A stretch of DNA of 64,000 nt from Cyclobacteriaceae bacterium (lineage in GTDB: Bacteria; Bacteroidota; Bacteroidia; Cytophagales; Cyclobacteriaceae), in NCBI GenBank assembly GCA_028285685.1, contig JANQOR010000010.1, positions 62,001 through 126,000 of the forward strand. The letters run 5' to 3'. A program made the translations under genes and the position numbers. This document shows positions 1 through 9,456 of the stretch, piece by piece (within the stretch, counting starts at the first letter, position 1; each line of letters opens with the position of its first letter). The notes beneath the pieces are model-generated. The model saw nothing but the letters and a program-made list of their open reading frames with translations. It was not told where the DNA came from and searched no databases.

Positions 1-1280
1 AGAACTTCAATTTTCTGGCTGATGCCCCTATTATGTACAGTGAACCCGATACGGTCACACAAAACATAGCAGGAGCCGAAATTCTTGTCTCAGTTTTCTC
101 TCCCAATAAAAAACTTTCGGCCTCTGATGTCATGGACAATATCGTCGATCTAATGGAGGCCCAGTCAAAATATCTTGGAGGGAAATTGCCGGTCGATCGA
201 TATGCATATTTGATCTACCTCTTTGATGGACCAACCATTTCAAATGCCTGGGGCGCACTGGAGCATTCTTACTCGTCACTTTACACCCTGCCGGAAATGA
301 ATCCGAAAAGAATAGGCCAAACGGTAAGAGACGTAGCGGCACATGAGTTTTTTCATATTGTCACCCCATTGAACATTCATTCGCAAGAAATTCATGACTT
401 CAACTATATAGAGCCAAAAATGAGTCAACATCTGTGGTTGTACGAAGGTGTGACGGAATATTCCTCTCATCATGTCCAAGTAAAATATGAACTCTATGAA
501 CTGGAGGATTTTCTTACTGAAATGAAGGGGAAAATGAATGCTCAGGATCAATACAACGTGGACATTCCTTACACTGAATTCAGCGCAAAAATTCTTGAGC
601 CTGCTAATGAGGCGAAATACGGAGATGTCTACAGCGGTGGAGCACTTATAGCTATGTGTTTGGATCTAACCATTATAAAGTCAACCAACGGTGAGAAGGA
701 TCTGCAAGCGGTGCTTAGAGAAATGTCCAAAAAGTATGGACCATTCAAGGCCTTCAATGACGATGACTTGTTTGACGAGATCGAGGAGATCACCACTGTC
801 GAAGTAGGAGAGTTTCTCAGGAAGCATGTTGGAGGGACAGAACCACTGCCTTACAGGGAAGTTCTGGAATGGGCGGGCATTAACTATTCGCCTGAAAGCT
901 CAAAAATGGTTGCCACGACCGGTCGCTTCGGATTAGGAGTTAACGATGATCAGGAGGTTTTCGTCAGAGATGCTTCTGGTTTGAATGACTTTGGAAAAGC
1001 CATGGGCTACCAGGAAGGTGACGTCTTTGTTTCGTGGAATGGTGAGGATGTAACCTTACAATCAATCAACAGTATACTCGATAACCATTATTCGGGAACT
1101 AAGAAAAACGCCAAGGTGAAGGTCGTGGTGAGAAGAGAGGTTGACGGAAAGCCAAAAGAGGTGAAGCTAAAGGCGAAAGCTGTTCTGGTTAAATCAAGCG
1201 AAAGGCATTTGCTTGAGCCGCAAGAGACACTTTCGGCCGAGCAAACGAAGATTCGGGAAGTGTGGCTTGGAAGCAAATGA
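1..1280 (+). CDS. M61 family metallopeptidase, 5' end cut by the window
   Basis: The reading frame is open back to the first bases of the window (it reads NFNFLADAPIMYSEP before the first ATG at 33), so this is the C-terminal part of a longer protein and the true start lies outside. It carries the zinc motif HEFFH (bases 342-356), and the downstream LWLYEGVTEY stretch supplies the Glu ligand typical of M61 (glycyl aminopeptidase-like) enzymes. A PDZ-like domain follows (about residues 290-385 of the visible part). M61 proteins of this kind are usually exported and cleave from the N terminus of peptides; the missing N-terminal part would hold the signal peptide and the M61 N domain. The gene is separated by about 120 bases from the efflux genes downstream. 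Confidence 0.85.
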   Translation, partial: NFNFLADAPIMYSEPDTVTQNIAGAEILVSVFSPNKKLSASDVMDNIVDLMEAQSKYLGGKLPVDRYAYLIYLFDGPTISNAWGALEHSYSSLYTLPEMNPKRIGQTVRDVAAHEFFHIVTPLNIHSQEIHDFNYIEPKMSQHLWLYEGVTEYSSHHVQVKYELYELEDFLTEMKGKMNAQDQYNVDIPYTEFSAKILEPANEAKYGDVYSGGALIAMCLDLTIIKSTNGEKDLQAVLREMSKKYGPFKAFNDDDLFDEIEEITTVEVGEFLRKHVGGTEPLPYREVLEWAGINYSPESSKMVATTGRFGLGVNDDQEVFVRDASGLNDFGKAMGYQEGDVFVSWNGEDVTLQSINSILDNHYSGTKKNAKVKVVVRREVDGKPKEVKLKAKAVLVKSSERHLLEPQETLSAEQTKIREVWLGSK

Positions 1281-1403
1281 TGTACTATCTGATCTTGAAA
1301 CTATTTGACCTTAGCTGCGCTCTTAGTACATAGATCAGTACTCGTATTTTTTAAAACCCGAATTGATGCCACGTATTTGTAAGGAAACCTAAATAGTGAA
1401 GAG

Positions 1404-2732
1404 ATGAGTAAAAAAACGTTATTGTTCGGTTCTGGTGCCGCTGTTTTGATCATTCTTTTTTTTGTTTTCACCGGAAGTTCGTCTGAAAGTGAAAACAGTA
1501 TCTTGATCACACCTGAACAAGGGGAGTTCGTTGTCGATATCACCACCTCAGGAGCTTTAGAGGCCAAAAACTCTGTAAAGATTTCCGGACCAACCGGTCT
1601 GAGAAATTATCGAATTTGGAATGTCACGATTCAGGACATTATCGATGAGGGAACGTATGTAAAAAAAGGTCAGTATGTGGCTCGATTGGATCCATCCGAA
1701 CTAACTGGAAAAATAAAGGATTCACAGCTTGAGGTAGAACAGCAACAATCGAAGTACACGCAAACCAAACTGGATACAGCACTTACAATGCGTGAAGCAA
1801 GAGACGAGCTCATCAATCTTGAGTACACGGTTAGGGAGAAACAACTGACACTGGATCAGTCTCAGTTTGAACCCCCCGCAACCATCCAAAAAGCCGAGAT
1901 AGAACTAGAGAAAGCCAAACGATCACTACAGCAAGCCAAGGAAAACTATAACATCAAGAAGCAGCAGAACATTGCGAAAATGCAGGAAGTGACTGCCAAT
2001 CTTCGCAAAGAGACAAATGAGCTTGACGGCCTTCAAGCACTTGCTAGGGAGTTTACGATTATTGCGCCGGAGGATGGGATGTTGATTTACAAAAAAAGCT
2101 GGGACGGCAAGCCGGTTAAAGAAGGTTCCCAAATTGGTGCCTGGGATCCTATAGTAGCTACTTTACCCGATCTCTCAAAAATGCTCTCTAAAACCTATGT
2201 CAATGAGGTTGACATTCGAAAAGTGCAGCCAGGTCAGAAAGTTGAAATTGGCTTTGATGCATTTCCAGATAAGAGACTAAGCGGCGAGGTGATCAAGGTA
2301 GCAAACGTTGGAGAACAACGACCAAACTCTGATGCCAAGGTTTTTGCTGTTGAAATTGAAGTGTTTGGATCAGATGAGTTACTGAAGCCCGGAATGACAA
2401 CAGGAAACAGAATCATCACGCAGACGGTCAATGATGGGCTCTTCGTACCATTGGAATGTCTCCACAGCCAGGATGATTCTATCACATTTGTTTACAAAAG
2501 AAGTGGACTAAATGTCACGAAACAGGAAGTAATGGTTGGCGAAGCAAATTCCGACTACGTCCTGCTACTTGCAGGGATAGAAAAGGACGACAAGCTCTAT
2601 CTATCGGATGTATCTGGACAAGAAAACAAAGAAGTGGTACTTCTTCCTGAAATGAATGGGCTCCGAAACCAAAAGCAAGAGGAACCACCAAGACCACAAC
2701 CAGTGGTTAGGAGAGGTAGACCAAACTCCTGA
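1404..2732 (+). CDS. Periplasmic adaptor (HlyD/MacA-like) of an efflux system
   Basis: This 442-residue protein has one N-terminal membrane anchor (about residues 5-23), a lipoyl-like hairpin half (about 65-105), a long Glu/Gln/Lys-rich coiled coil (about 105-220), then the second lipoyl half and beta-barrel. That order is typical of membrane-fusion proteins bridging an inner-membrane pump and TolC. The C-terminal tail is Pro/Arg-rich. It is followed after 5 bases by a MacB-like permease and then by a TolC-like channel, so the three probably form one tripartite export system. The substrate cannot be read from the sequence. Confidence 0.85.
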   Translation: MSKKTLLFGSGAAVLIILFFVFTGSSSESENSILITPEQGEFVVDITTSGALEAKNSVKISGPTGLRNYRIWNVTIQDIIDEGTYVKKGQYVARLDPSELTGKIKDSQLEVEQQQSKYTQTKLDTALTMREARDELINLEYTVREKQLTLDQSQFEPPATIQKAEIELEKAKRSLQQAKENYNIKKQQNIAKMQEVTANLRKETNELDGLQALAREFTIIAPEDGMLIYKKSWDGKPVKEGSQIGAWDPIVATLPDLSKMLSKTYVNEVDIRKVQPGQKVEIGFDAFPDKRLSGEVIKVANVGEQRPNSDAKVFAVEIEVFGSDELLKPGMTTGNRIITQTVNDGLFVPLECLHSQDDSITFVYKRSGLNVTKQEVMVGEANSDYVLLLAGIEKDDKLYLSDVSGQENKEVVLLPEMNGLRNQKQEEPPRPQPVVRRGRPNS

Positions 2733-2737
2733 ATTTA

Positions 2738-4105
2738 ATGATCAAAGACCGGCTTTTATCAAATCTCCTGATCGCCATGGAGGCAGTATTGGCTAACCGT
2801 ATTCGGTCGATGCTTACCGCCCTTGGCATTATTTTCGGAGTAGCTGCTGTGATCGCCATGCTGGCTATTGGAAACGGAGCGCAAAAAGAAATCCTGGAGC
2901 AAATCAAGCTTGTAGGAGTGAACAACATCATCATCAAGCCAATCGTAGAGCAAACAGAAGAAGATCTAAGCGAGGAAGAGGAAACGAACGAGCAAAAAAA
3001 ATTCTCCACTGGACTAACGCTCTCCGATAAAAACTCCATTCAAAAGACCGTTCCAGGTTTAGCATCCATCAGTCCTGAGATTTTAATCGATACACATATC
3101 ATTAAGGGAGGAATTAGAAGGTCTGCGAAGCTTGTAGGAGTTGAGCCCTCTTACTTTGAAATTTTCAACTTTCAACTGTCTGAGGGAAAGATGTTCAATG
3201 ACACTCAACTTAGGAATGGCGCTGCTGTGTGTGTCATAGGAAAATCAATCAAGACAAAATTCTTCGCATCAGAAAATCCAATCGGAAAATCAATCAAGTG
3301 CGGATCTAAATGGCTTAAGGTAATTGGTGTGCTCGAAGAGAGGTTTGTTAGCGAGTCAAGCATCAACAAGCTTGGGATCCGAGACTTTAACATGGACGTC
3401 TACACTCCACTCCAAACTATTCTCCTGCGGTATAAAAACAGGGCCATGTTGACAGAAGAAATGATCCGATCTTCTAATCAAAGCTCATCCGGAAATTTCA
3501 GAAGAGCTGGAGGATCCAACTCTGAAAATGACGAAGCTCCGAGGCAAAAAAACTATCACCAATTGGACAAATTAGTAATCCAGGTTTCGCAAACCGGAAG
3601 GATGACACAAACTGCTGAGATCATTTCCAGAATGCTTGAAAGGAAACACAATGAGGTAATTGATTTTGAAATCGAAATTCCAGAGCTACTCCTCAAACAG
3701 CAGCAGAGAACAAATGACATTTTTAGGTATGTACTAGGAGCCATTGCCGGGATCTCACTTATAGTGGGTGGCATTGGCATCATGAACATAATGCTTGCTT
3801 CCGTTTTAGAACGGATAAAGGAAATTGGACTAAGGTTGTCTCTAGGGGCTAAAAAATCAGATATCGTGAATCAATTCATGTTCGAATCCATCATGATCAG
3901 CATTACCGGAGGAATTATAGGAATTTTACTAGGCGTGTTCATGGCACTCGCGGTGAGTCGATTCGCAGATATTCCTACTGTCATAACCTTTAGTTCCATT
4001 CTGATTTCTTTTGTAGTTGCCACTTCAGTGGGTCTGATTTTCGGAATTGCGCCGGCCAGAAAAGCCGCCCATCAGGACCCCATTACCTGTCTTCGATATG
4101 AGTAG
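2738..4105 (+). CDS. MacB/FtsX-type ABC transporter permease
   Basis: This 455-residue membrane protein has one transmembrane segment near residues 21-42, a large extracytoplasmic domain (about 45-325) and three C-terminal segments (about 330-440), the MacB_PCD plus FtsX arrangement. Motifs such as GGIGIMNIMLASVLERIKEIG are typical. Full-length MacB of enterobacteria has an N-terminal ATPase fused to this part; here the ATPase is absent and no ABC ATPase lies next to the gene, so it must be encoded elsewhere. An acidic, Glu-rich loop and a Ser/Asn/Gln-rich loop lie in the periplasmic domain. The stop overlaps the TolC start by 8 bases. Confidence 0.85.
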   Translation: MIKDRLLSNLLIAMEAVLANRIRSMLTALGIIFGVAAVIAMLAIGNGAQKEILEQIKLVGVNNIIIKPIVEQTEEDLSEEEETNEQKKFSTGLTLSDKNSIQKTVPGLASISPEILIDTHIIKGGIRRSAKLVGVEPSYFEIFNFQLSEGKMFNDTQLRNGAAVCVIGKSIKTKFFASENPIGKSIKCGSKWLKVIGVLEERFVSESSINKLGIRDFNMDVYTPLQTILLRYKNRAMLTEEMIRSSNQSSSGNFRRAGGSNSENDEAPRQKNYHQLDKLVIQVSQTGRMTQTAEIISRMLERKHNEVIDFEIEIPELLLKQQQRTNDIFRYVLGAIAGISLIVGGIGIMNIMLASVLERIKEIGLRLSLGAKKSDIVNQFMFESIMISITGGIIGILLGVFMALAVSRFADIPTVITFSSILISFVVATSVGLIFGIAPARKAAHQDPITCLRYE

Positions 4106-5543
4106 ATTCTTAAGTTTCAGCTGGACATTTCTCATTGTGTTGGGGTGCCAGTCCCAAATTGTTTATTCACTAGAGCAAATCATTGGTTTGGCGCAACAGC
4201 AATCGTCAGTTGCCAAGCAAGCAGAGACCAGAAAGGAGAATAGATTTTGGCAGTATCGACTTTTCAGAGCCAACTACAACCCGCAGCTTGCTTTGAGTGG
4301 AAATGTGCCAGGATACAATCGTGACTTTTTACAAAACCGACTTGATGACGGAACGATCTCATTTATCAGCCGCGAACAGACGAGCTCTGCGTTGAACCTT
4401 GGTCTACTTCAGCCCATCGCTATCACTGGTGGAAATGTATCGGTAAATTCCAGGGTAAGACAGTTTGATGACATAACACGAGACATTACACAGTGGAACA
4501 CCACACTAGTCGATATCCGACTAAATCAGCCAATATTCGCCTTCAATCAGCTGGTGTGGGATAAAAGGATTGAGCCGCTTAGATACGAGGAGTCGAAAAG
4601 AGGGTATGTCGAGGAAATGGAGTTTGTATCCCGAAGCTCAGTTGAGCGATTCTTTGATTACCTCGACGCACAGGTAAACCTTCAAATTGCTTCCTTTAAT
4701 CTCGCTAACAACGACACCATCTACAACATTGAAAAAGGGCGATATAACATTGGAACCACCTCGGAAGATAAACTACTCCAGGTCGAACTTCAACTGCTGA
4801 GATCACGACAAGATGTAGCACAAGCCAACCTTGACCTCCAGAGTGCGCGGCTTGCACTACGTACATTTATTGGATTGAACGAAGAGCAAAACTTCAATCT
4901 GTCTCTGCCTGAAAACATACCTGAATTTCTTGTCAACGAGCAGGCTGCTCTCTCCTACGCCTCAAGCAACAGGGCCGACTTCATCGCATTCGAAAGGCGT
5001 CGACTGGAAGCCGATCGACAAGTGGCTCAAGCACGTGGAGAGCGATTTCAAATGGACCTGAATGCTTCCTTTGGCCTGAACAGTGCCGGCAGCACGCTGG
5101 ATGAGTCCTACCAAAACCCGAACAACCAGCAGGTCTTCAACCTTAGCCTGAATATACCAATCATCAATTGGGGGAGGAATGAAGCTAGAATGAAGACAGC
5201 ATTGGCGAACAAGAAACTGACGGACTTTGTCATTGACCAGGAGGAACAAAATTTTGAACAGGAAGTACTTACACAAGTCAGGCAGCTTGATGTATTAAAA
5301 CAGCAAATCGAGATCTCCAAAAAGTCTGATGAGGTGGCACAAAAAAGGTATGAGGTTGCACAGAACCGTTATTTGATTGGAAAGATTGACATTACCAACC
5401 TGAATATTGCTCTTACAGAAAAGGACAATGCAAAAAGAAGTTATATCGGAGCTCTGCGATCTTTTTGGACAGCCTACTATGATCTAAGAAGACTTACACT
5501 TTACGATTTTGTGCAAAATCGACTGCTTTATACGGGGGACTAG
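4098..5543 (+). CDS. TolC family outer-membrane efflux channel
   Basis: I place the start at the ATG at 4098, inside the end of the permease gene, because it gives a proper signal peptide (MSRFLSFSWTFLIVLG...) and a 481-residue protein; an in-frame ATG at 4047 would only add permease-overlapping residues. The long amphipathic helices with two similar halves, the NLGLLQPIAITGG-type strand segments and the repeated QVAQARGERF-like helix match TolC/OEP proteins, which form trimeric outer-membrane ducts. It is the third gene of the adaptor-permease-channel operon. Confidence 0.85.
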   Translation: MSRFLSFSWTFLIVLGCQSQIVYSLEQIIGLAQQQSSVAKQAETRKENRFWQYRLFRANYNPQLALSGNVPGYNRDFLQNRLDDGTISFISREQTSSALNLGLLQPIAITGGNVSVNSRVRQFDDITRDITQWNTTLVDIRLNQPIFAFNQLVWDKRIEPLRYEESKRGYVEEMEFVSRSSVERFFDYLDAQVNLQIASFNLANNDTIYNIEKGRYNIGTTSEDKLLQVELQLLRSRQDVAQANLDLQSARLALRTFIGLNEEQNFNLSLPENIPEFLVNEQAALSYASSNRADFIAFERRRLEADRQVAQARGERFQMDLNASFGLNSAGSTLDESYQNPNNQQVFNLSLNIPIINWGRNEARMKTALANKKLTDFVIDQEEQNFEQEVLTQVRQLDVLKQQIEISKKSDEVAQKRYEVAQNRYLIGKIDITNLNIALTEKDNAKRSYIGALRSFWTAYYDLRRLTLYDFVQNRLLYTGD

Positions 5544-5659
5544 TTTCAGTTCTCTTATCTTACCTCACGTTTTGTTTCTAGCTCCGCTTTTTTCACTAGT
5601 TCTTTTGTCACTATCAAGAGATCTTTTTGTGTCGTTTGTGCCATCCATCATTAATGGGA

Positions 5660-5689
5660 ATTGTCATTTGATAACTTTTGCTACATTTG
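5660..5689 (+). promoter_or_regulatory. Candidate Bacteroidota-type promoter
   Basis: TACATTTG at 5682-5689 matches the TAnnTTTG -7 element of the main Bacteroidota sigma factor. ATTG at 5660-5663 lies 18 bases upstream, where the TTTG -33 element is expected. It would start transcription about 20 bases before the gene at 5720. The assignment rests on consensus matching only. Confidence 0.4.
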
Positions 5690-5719
5690 GTCAGTTAACC
5701 ATTCGCTCAATCCAGCCAG

Positions 5720-6160
5720 ATGAAAAAGGAACTATACAGAGTACCGGGAAAGGTGGTTGGTCACCATCACCCTAACATAAATGCAATCATTGATACCTGG
5801 GAAAACATGTTCATCACTCTCGAAGAGTGGAAATCTCATATCTATGATATAGGGATTGTTGACTATGCTCCTAAAAACCACGTCACCACATGGATTATTG
5901 ACACCAGCAATGGTACAGGAACTTTTAAGTCAGAAGTTCAAGAATTCCGACGAACCGTTGCTAGCCCTAAACTGGAAGCAAATGGGCTTAAGTACTTTTT
6001 TGTTGTACTCTCCAAGCAGGCACTTGGCAAATTCTCCGCGAGGGACACAGCTAAAATCTACGGGCAAGGCAAAATGAAAACATTTGCTGTTGGAAGTGTC
6101 CAGGAAGCGCTCGACATACTGAAAGGAGAGCACGCAATCCCCATGAGTGCTAGTATATAA
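5720..6160 (+). CDS. Hypothetical protein, possibly STAS/SEC14-like
   Basis: This is a 146-residue soluble protein without signal peptide or membrane segment. I do not recognise it with certainty. The alternation of strands and helices, the WIIDTSNGTGTF stretch in the first half and the YFFVVLS strand followed by AVGSVQEALDIL at the end resemble the STAS/SpoIIAA-like small proteins common in Bacteroidota, but no catalytic motif is visible. It stands alone: 175 bases after tolC and 140 bases before the cox-like cluster, on the same strand. A good -7 element lies just upstream. Confidence 0.55.
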   Translation: MKKELYRVPGKVVGHHHPNINAIIDTWENMFITLEEWKSHIYDIGIVDYAPKNHVTTWIIDTSNGTGTFKSEVQEFRRTVASPKLEANGLKYFFVVLSKQALGKFSARDTAKIYGQGKMKTFAVGSVQEALDILKGEHAIPMSASI

Positions 6161-6301
6161 CTCGAGGAGAACTAGATTTCCTTTTAACCGGCACAGCTAT
6201 TTGCTTCTTCTCAAATCGAAACAACCTTGTTGTACCTTCCGGTTCCTATTTGATATTTACTATCTTCATTTGAATTTGAAAACCAAAAGAGTGTCATTGC
6301 T

Positions 6302-7192
6302 GTGTCATTAGATCTAAAACAGGTTGGGAGTATGCTTAAAAAACAAGCATACATCACGGATAATTCTGTTGAAATGTCTGTTTACCTTTCAATGCAGCTG
6401 GAAAAGCCATTGCTCATCGAAGGGCCAGCAGGCGTTGGTAAGACAGAGATTGCGAAAGTACTCGCTAGCGCACTGGAGACAGATTTAATTCGACTACAAT
6501 GTTACGAGGGGCTCGATGCGGCTCACGCCCTCTACGAATGGAATTATCAACACCAGTTGATCTACTTGAAGATGTATGACGATAATAGTTTATCCAAGGA
6601 AAAACTTGAAGAGCACATATTCTCGGATAAATTTCTACTCAAGAGACCAATTCTTGAAGCCATCAGCAGGGATAAACCTCCAGTACTACTAATTGACGAG
6701 ATCGACAGAGCGGATGAAGAGTTTGAGAGCTTTCTATTGGAGGTACTCTCGGATTGGCAGGTCAGCATTCCCGAAGTAGGTACTATAGCAGCCAAAAGCA
6801 AACCACATGTTGTTTTAACCGGAAACAGAACACGTGAACTCTCCGAGGCGCTTCGTCGTCGCTGTCTGTATCTCTGGATTGAATATCCGGAATTTGAGAA
6901 GGAACTAGCCATTTTAAAAGAAAAGATCCCTGGGCTCGATCAAAAACTAGCTGAGCAGATATGTGCTTTTATGGAGGAGTTAAGAAGAATAAAACTGGAA
7001 AAAACTCCAGGTATTGCGGAGACACTGGACTGGGCACGGGCACTTGCTGCTATGCATCTCACCCATCTTGACAGGCAGGTAGTTGAAGACACGCTAGGAG
7101 TCGTCCTTAAGGAGTGGCATGATATTAGACATACCCAGGACTCTCTTTCTGAGCTTCTTGAAAAAACCGGTGTGATTTCACGTCTTGGTTAA
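6302..7192 (+). CDS. coxD: MoxR-type AAA ATPase, CoxD-like
   Basis: This 296-residue AAA+ ATPase has Walker A GPAGVGKT at residues 41-48, Walker B LLIDEID at 129-135 and a sensor-1 segment VVLTGNRTRELSEALRRRC. It belongs to the CoxD/MoxR group, which works with VWA proteins to mature cofactors; in carboxydotrophs CoxD helps build the CuMo centre. The start is GTG at 6302; no ATG is available upstream before an in-frame stop, and the next in-frame ATG (residue 11) would shorten the conserved N terminus. The VWA partner follows after 9 bases and the hydroxylase subunits lie downstream on the same strand. Confidence 0.85.
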   Translation: MSLDLKQVGSMLKKQAYITDNSVEMSVYLSMQLEKPLLIEGPAGVGKTEIAKVLASALETDLIRLQCYEGLDAAHALYEWNYQHQLIYLKMYDDNSLSKEKLEEHIFSDKFLLKRPILEAISRDKPPVLLIDEIDRADEEFESFLLEVLSDWQVSIPEVGTIAAKSKPHVVLTGNRTRELSEALRRRCLYLWIEYPEFEKELAILKEKIPGLDQKLAEQICAFMEELRRIKLEKTPGIAETLDWARALAAMHLTHLDRQVVEDTLGVVLKEWHDIRHTQDSLSELLEKTGVISRLG

Positions 7193-7201
7193 TGATGTAT
7201 C

Positions 7202-8368
7202 ATGCTAATCCCAAGACAAACTTCATTATCAGGAAACATCGTTCAACTGAGCAAATTTCTTCGTAACAATGGATTTGTTATTGGTGCGCAAGAAGAATCA
7301 GATGCAATGGCGGCACTCAGTCTTCTAACAATTGCGCGCGAGGATCACTTTAAATCTGCCTTAAAGTCAATCTTTTCCAAATCAAAGTGGCAGCATGAAC
7401 AATTTGACGGTCTATATGATGAGTTTTGGAATCAGCTGAAAAAAGCAGTCGATTCAAAAACAAAAGAAGTATTGGAGGATAAAAAGGACTCCGCGACAAC
7501 CAACTCACAACCACCAGCATTTGAAACACTTAAGAGCTGGCTATACAACGACGTGACAGATGAGGAAGAGCAGGTAGCTTCATACAGTAGTATAGAGGTT
7601 TTAGGTCGTAAAGATTTTAGCGACATGTCATCGGACGAGCTTCGGCTGATGATCTCCTTCCTTCGTAAAATTGCAAGGCAGCTCGCGCACCAAAAAAGCC
7701 GTCTCAAAAAGAGGGCAACACGAATCAAATCACTCGATCTGAGGAGAACACTTGGTGCCAATATGCGCTTGGGAGGTGATATTTTGAACCTGCAATTCAC
7801 CGAACCTAAAAACAAAAAACTAAAAATTGTTTTGCTATGTGACGTGAGTAAGTCAATGAACCTGTACAGTCGCTTTTTTGTGCATTTGATTTACGCATTT
7901 CAAAATGTCTATGACAGAATCGAGACCTTCGTATTCAGCACTGCCTTACATCGTGTGACGGAATTGCTGGAAAATCACGAATTTGACAAAGCGTTCGATC
8001 TAATTTCCAAGCGAGTGCCGCAATGGTCAGGGGGAACAACCATCGGAGCCTGTCTCCAGTCATACATCGACACCTATGGCAATGGAACGCTAACAAAAAA
8101 AACAGTTGTGTTTATTCTAAGCGACGGATGGGATACAGGCGATCCTACCAATCTCAAGTATTGCATGAAAGAAATTCATAAGCGATCTAAAAAGGTTATT
8201 TGGTTAAACCCCCTAGCAGGGAACCCCGACTTTTCACCAGATGTAATTGGCCTACAAACAGCACTGCCATACATCGATGTAATGGGATCGGCGCATAATC
8301 TTGAAAGTCTGAAGCTCGCCATAAAACATCTACGATCTCGCAGTCGCAAGCATCATTCATCTTTCTAA
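7202..8368 (+). CDS. coxE: VWA-domain protein, CoxE-like
   Basis: This 388-residue cytoplasmic protein has a charged helical N-terminal half and a C-terminal von Willebrand A domain. The MIDAS residues are visible as DVSKS (214-218), the Thr in WSGGTTIG and the Asp in LSDGWDTGD. CoxE-type proteins pair with the MoxR/CoxD ATPase as a metal-insertion chaperone for molybdenum hydroxylases. The gene follows coxD by 9 bases. A 165-base gap separates it from coxG, so the maturation genes and the enzyme genes may be transcribed separately. Confidence 0.85.
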   Translation: MLIPRQTSLSGNIVQLSKFLRNNGFVIGAQEESDAMAALSLLTIAREDHFKSALKSIFSKSKWQHEQFDGLYDEFWNQLKKAVDSKTKEVLEDKKDSATTNSQPPAFETLKSWLYNDVTDEEEQVASYSSIEVLGRKDFSDMSSDELRLMISFLRKIARQLAHQKSRLKKRATRIKSLDLRRTLGANMRLGGDILNLQFTEPKNKKLKIVLLCDVSKSMNLYSRFFVHLIYAFQNVYDRIETFVFSTALHRVTELLENHEFDKAFDLISKRVPQWSGGTTIGACLQSYIDTYGNGTLTKKTVVFILSDGWDTGDPTNLKYCMKEIHKRSKKVIWLNPLAGNPDFSPDVIGLQTALPYIDVMGSAHNLESLKLAIKHLRSRSRKHHSSF

Positions 8369-8402
8369 TACGACTTTTTACCTAAGTGTTTTTACGCATT
8401 AG

Positions 8403-8435
8403 ACCAATAAAGTACTATTGTTTCCACCTATTGGT
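8403..8435. repeat. Inverted repeat between coxE and coxG
   Basis: ACCAATA at 8403-8409 and TATTGGT at 8429-8435 form a perfect 7-bp inverted repeat with a 19-base spacer. It could be a weak hairpin after coxE or a site for a dimeric regulator of the coxG-S-L-M genes. No U-tract follows directly, so a terminator is not well supported. Confidence 0.3.
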
Positions 8436-8534
8436 TCATATTTCTTTCTCAAAACGCCGAATATGTAGTATTTTAAGAAACTGTTTCTGTCAATTTTTGT
8501 ATACAGAAGCTTTTAACCAACTCAACCGCTGTAG

Positions 8535-8975
8535 ATGATAATACAAGGGAAGTACCCTGTTAGCGCTTCAAGCCAAGATGTATGGAATCAATTAATGGAT
8601 CCAGAAGTACTTAAGCGAATAACTCCGGGTATTTCAGATCTTACTCCCCTTGGTGAAGATGAGTATCAAGCATTTTCTACAATAAAAATCGGCCCGGTTA
8701 AAGGAAACTTTAAAGGGCAACTGAAAATGAAGGATAAGGTTGAGAATGCCGCTGCTACGATAGTCATCGATCAAAAAAGTCAGATTGGAAATGTCTCCGC
8801 AGAAATTCGAATGCAATTGAACAATATTGGAAATGCAACCGAGATCGACTACGAGGGTAATGCGAAATTGAGTGGCAAACTTGCTATGATGGGTCAACGG
8901 ATAATCGGCGGAGTAGTAAGCACCCTATCAAAGCAGTTCTTTAAAGCACTAGATAAAGAAATTAACCATAACTAA
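8535..8975 (+). CDS. coxG: CoxG-like SRPBCC family protein
   Basis: This 146-residue protein of the SRPBCC (START-like) fold shows the CoxG pattern: a GKYPV start, VWNQLMDPEVLKRITPG, the FKGQLKM strand, and a C-terminal helix KLAMMGQRIIGGVVSTLSKQFF. CoxG proteins are coded with molybdenum hydroxylases and, in CO dehydrogenase systems, help attach the enzyme to the membrane. The gene ends 11 bases before the 2Fe-2S subunit gene, which places it in the same operon. Confidence 0.85.
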   Translation: MIIQGKYPVSASSQDVWNQLMDPEVLKRITPGISDLTPLGEDEYQAFSTIKIGPVKGNFKGQLKMKDKVENAAATIVIDQKSQIGNVSAEIRMQLNNIGNATEIDYEGNAKLSGKLAMMGQRIIGGVVSTLSKQFFKALDKEINHN

Positions 8976-8986
8976 TAGGAACGCCT

Positions 8987-9448
8987 ATGCAAATCAAAGT
9001 CAAAGTAAATGGGAAAGAGCACATCAGTGACGTAACACCCATGCAATCCCTGGCTGCATACCTTAGAGAAGAATTGCAGCTTACAGGAACCCACATTGGT
9101 TGTGATACCAGCAGCTGTGGGTCTTGCACAATAATCGTCAACGGGAAAGCTGTAAAATCCTGTACGCTACTAGCAGCACAGGTAGATGGCGATGAAATCA
9201 CTACCATTGAAGGTTTAGCTCAAAATGGGGAGATGCATCCACTGCAATCAGCTTTCAAGGAAAATCATGGCCTTCAGTGCGGATTTTGCACACCGGGGAT
9301 GATTATGACAGCCGTTAACCTTTTGGAGGACAACCCAAAACCATCAGAGGAAGAGATCAGGCACGGTCTTGAAGGAAACTTCTGTCGATGCACAGGTTAC
9401 CACAATATTGTTAAATCCATTCAGCACGCCGCTGATTCAATGAAATAG
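8987..9448 (+). CDS. coxS: Molybdenum hydroxylase 2Fe-2S subunit (CoxS-like)
   Basis: This 153-residue small subunit carries two [2Fe-2S] clusters. The plant-type ferredoxin cluster uses Cys39, Cys44, Cys47 and Cys59; the second uses Cys98, Cys101, Cys133 and Cys135 in the CGFCTPG and CRCTGY motifs. It passes electrons from the molybdenum site to FAD. All eight cysteines are present and the length is normal. It sits between coxG and coxL with 8-11 base gaps. Confidence 0.93.
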   Translation: MQIKVKVNGKEHISDVTPMQSLAAYLREELQLTGTHIGCDTSSCGSCTIIVNGKAVKSCTLLAAQVDGDEITTIEGLAQNGEMHPLQSAFKENHGLQCGFCTPGMIMTAVNLLEDNPKPSEEEIRHGLEGNFCRCTGYHNIVKSIQHAADSMK

Positions 9449-9456
9449 AGATCACA

